Notes under the pieces: generated by a model
Databases searched by the model: none
What the model was told of the DNA's origin: nothing
The model's input: only the letters and a program-made list of their open reading frames with translations
Shown here: positions 63,301-64,000 of the stretch, piece after piece
Layout of the letters: every line of letters begins with the position of its first letter
Position numbering within the stretch: position 1 is the first letter of the stretch
Made by a program: the position numbers and the translations under genes
DNA from: Ferruginibacter yonginensis
GTDB taxonomy: Bacteria > Bacteroidota > Bacteroidia > Chitinophagales > Chitinophagaceae
Length of the DNA stretch: 64,000 bases
Direction: 5' to 3'
NCBI RefSeq assembly: GCF_042651465.1
Contig: NZ_JBHSCZ010000005.1
Location: 60,144 to 124,143 of the forward strand

Positions 63301-64000
63301 AAGTCAAATATAGCCAATGCGTTTATCGTATGGAACCCTAATAATGCAGGCGCATACAATGCAGGTGCATTTGAAACGTATACATGGAATGGTACCAACT
63401 ATGTAAAGGCAGGTGGTGTTATCAGAAACTTTATAGAGAGTGGCGAAGCGATATTTGTACAAAGCAATACAGGAACAGCAGGAACGGTTACAGTAAATGA
63501 ATCAGACAAGGGAAGTGGCAGTAGCTTACAGAGTAGGATGACTACTACGGCTACAGCACCGCAGGAAGCGGCTTCAACTGAAACAGGCAGACCTGGTGTA
63601 ACCTTCCCAACATTAGAAATTAATTTATATGCAAAAGATATCGATGGCAGTGAATACTTGGCAGATGGGGTATTGCTGAACTTTGCCAATAACTTTAGTG
63701 CAGGGGTAGATAATATGGATGTACGTAAGATATTGAACACGGCCGATAACTTAGCTATAAAGAATGGTACGTATAACTTGGTGGTAGAGCGTCGTCCGCA
63801 CTTAACAGTGAACGATACGATTCCATTGATGGTATCAGGGTTACGAGTAGCACCTTATCGTTTTAACATAGACCCATCGGTATTACAATACCCGGGCTTA
63901 CGAGCAGTGTTGAAAGATAACTTTACGGGAGTAGACAAAACCTTGAGTTTAACGAGTGTAACAGATGTATCGTTTGATGTTACGAGCAACCCACAGAGCT
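60310..64000 (+). CDS. very large glycine-rich adhesin-like secreted protein, 3' end beyond window
   Basis: I translated it from ATG 60310; 1230 codons are visible with no stop. A signal peptide ends SANAQ. Residues about 53-235 are extremely Gly-rich (runs of GGG), like glycine-rich surface proteins. A long beta-helix-like stretch follows with NLTI, GDLNV, and repeated 'NIYGNLTI' and 'GSFNINALT' blocks, as in secreted filamentous adhesins. At about residue 1094 a GRPGVTFPTLEIN module begins that is paralogous to the 55327 gene; a T9SS tail is expected beyond the edge. From about 62340 the codon style becomes more C/G-ending. Confidence 0.85.
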   Translation, partial: MKKNLLQRSWYVVVVLLTTLFSLSANAQTSQTFTSSGSWTCPVGVTSVFIETWGGGGAGGGISGAAGAAGGGGGGGYTKNFMTVVPNTSYNFIVGTGGIAGTGVGGDGGASSFDGKFTANGGTGGGTGPSGAAGVGGTGADYNGGNGFAGTSGTRAGAGGGGAGSSANGGNAANTTGGTGGTGGGGAGGAGRTTTGGGAAGTTVGGGGGGAYASGASTQTGGGGAAGQVRITYCNATVTNIATVTGTSFNWSTAAGWSLGRVPQQCDNVEINVTRAAVTNETVTITIPANIAVQNLTIRNLSTSIYQVLVAANVATSTAINIYGNLTIETVGGAVTGNRNNRTSFNCSNSTVNVYGDIILGRPTATSSVAREGHATISGNPTTWNLYGDMIFNPRGYNTNQGSIYNLNSGGTQYLINNTNPSVYNDTIKGNRFQTLNIGNTTPTTVILSGTRNDFSISTVIAGDLNVGVNSTLDIPKDYSFNIVTPNGATTSTLRLAAGARLRLGGDQSLVTADGSNWGVTGSNFPGGYDVYSLAPTSTVEYYGDNGITQTIYNAVTYGNILALNGSGSGRAVKQTTAGTLNIAGSFNINALTDVYLGTSTGLGTSTAPVSIAGPLNVRSTAGLYCNANVISGAGAFTMEANTTLGIGHAQGISNSGSATGNIQMTGGRTYVASGNYLYNGTVAQITGNGLIASGINDLTINNPTTVTIAANQTVNGVTHLQQGVFDIGSTRFTSNGSGTITSTTGKMKANAGLLEMKGNTGVAQNLSGNWFVNKNISTLINANTKGITIASAPSDTLLISSALVYGAGITNSTITTNDNLTLLSRDTATANFGQIATGSGNTITGKVNVERYLYAKKAWRLLATPVSIATSPTITASWREGGPTTSTGYGTQISGPASFVGMDQVTQRASMKYYDAASNSYIDVTNANTAKIANKEGYYVFVRGDRSINTTGATGATNLRIKGDLLTGTQSFTVPANKFYSFGNPYASRIDFRTVSKSNIANAFIVWNPNNAGAYNAGAFETYTWNGTNYVKAGGVIRNFIESGEAIFVQSNTGTAGTVTVNESDKGSGSSLQSRMTTTATAPQEAASTETGRPGVTFPTLEINLYAKDIDGSEYLADGVLLNFANNFSAGVDNMDVRKILNTADNLAIKNGTYNLVVERRPHLTVNDTIPLMVSGLRVAPYRFNIDPSVLQYPGLRAVLKDNFTGVDKTLSLTSVTDVSFDVTSNPQS

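Overview
The window is chromosomal DNA of a low-GC member of the Bacteroidota, most likely a Chitinophagaceae-type organism. The support is: type IX secretion (T9SS) sorting tails on secreted proteins, TAnnTTTG-type promoter elements, a CusA-TolC fusion efflux pump, a YtxJ bacilliredoxin, the N-acyl-ornithine arginine pathway, and a tmRNA whose tag ends YAMAA. Nothing indicates a plasmid or prophage.

Layout. 1-1840: a truncated gamma-glutamyltransferase gene (minus strand) and the tmRNA gene with its terminator. About 1900-7640: an accessory island built of short palindromic repeats (three families), 3'-end fragments of a REP-associated (RAYT-like) transposase, and small toxin- or immunity-like genes, several of them broken. 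7700-20700: ordinary operons, namely a lipoprotein, a phosphoesterase, a copper/silver-type RND efflux system, a thioredoxin-ApbE-DUF4266-DUF3570 redox cluster, and sulfur-related genes (rhodanese and two YeeE/YedE halves). 20700-30750: housekeeping genes (ytxJ, exonuclease, glycosyltransferase, xerD, YkgJ, YraN, rnhA, acyl-CoA carboxylase beta, nitroreductase, proS, small membrane proteins). 30750-31500: a GC-rich repeat and a 12-unit array of 21-bp repeats. 31500-42800: an RDD gene, a SpoIIM/DUF4129/DUF4350/MoxR/DUF58 operon, truB, mtaB, a GH3 protein and a small phosphatase. 42850-51340: a complete-looking arginine operon from glutamate acylation to argininosuccinate lyase. 51370-55080: dxr, rseP and a queuosine-precursor transporter. 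55300-64000: cell-surface and T9SS cargo genes, ending in a very large glycine-rich adhesin-like gene cut by the window edge.

Working together: the arginine genes run head to tail with overlaps or short gaps, and the pathway uses an acylated-ornithine transcarbamylase instead of a normal ArgF. The MoxR/DUF58 set is translationally coupled. The ApbE cluster pairs a flavin transferase with a tiny Cys-rich lipoprotein that carries a flavinylation-like motif. The island at 1900-7640 is the most unusual part. Five copies of a transposase 3' end joined to the same hairpin separate decaying toxin/immunity cassettes, and a 75-bp repeat lies near each end.
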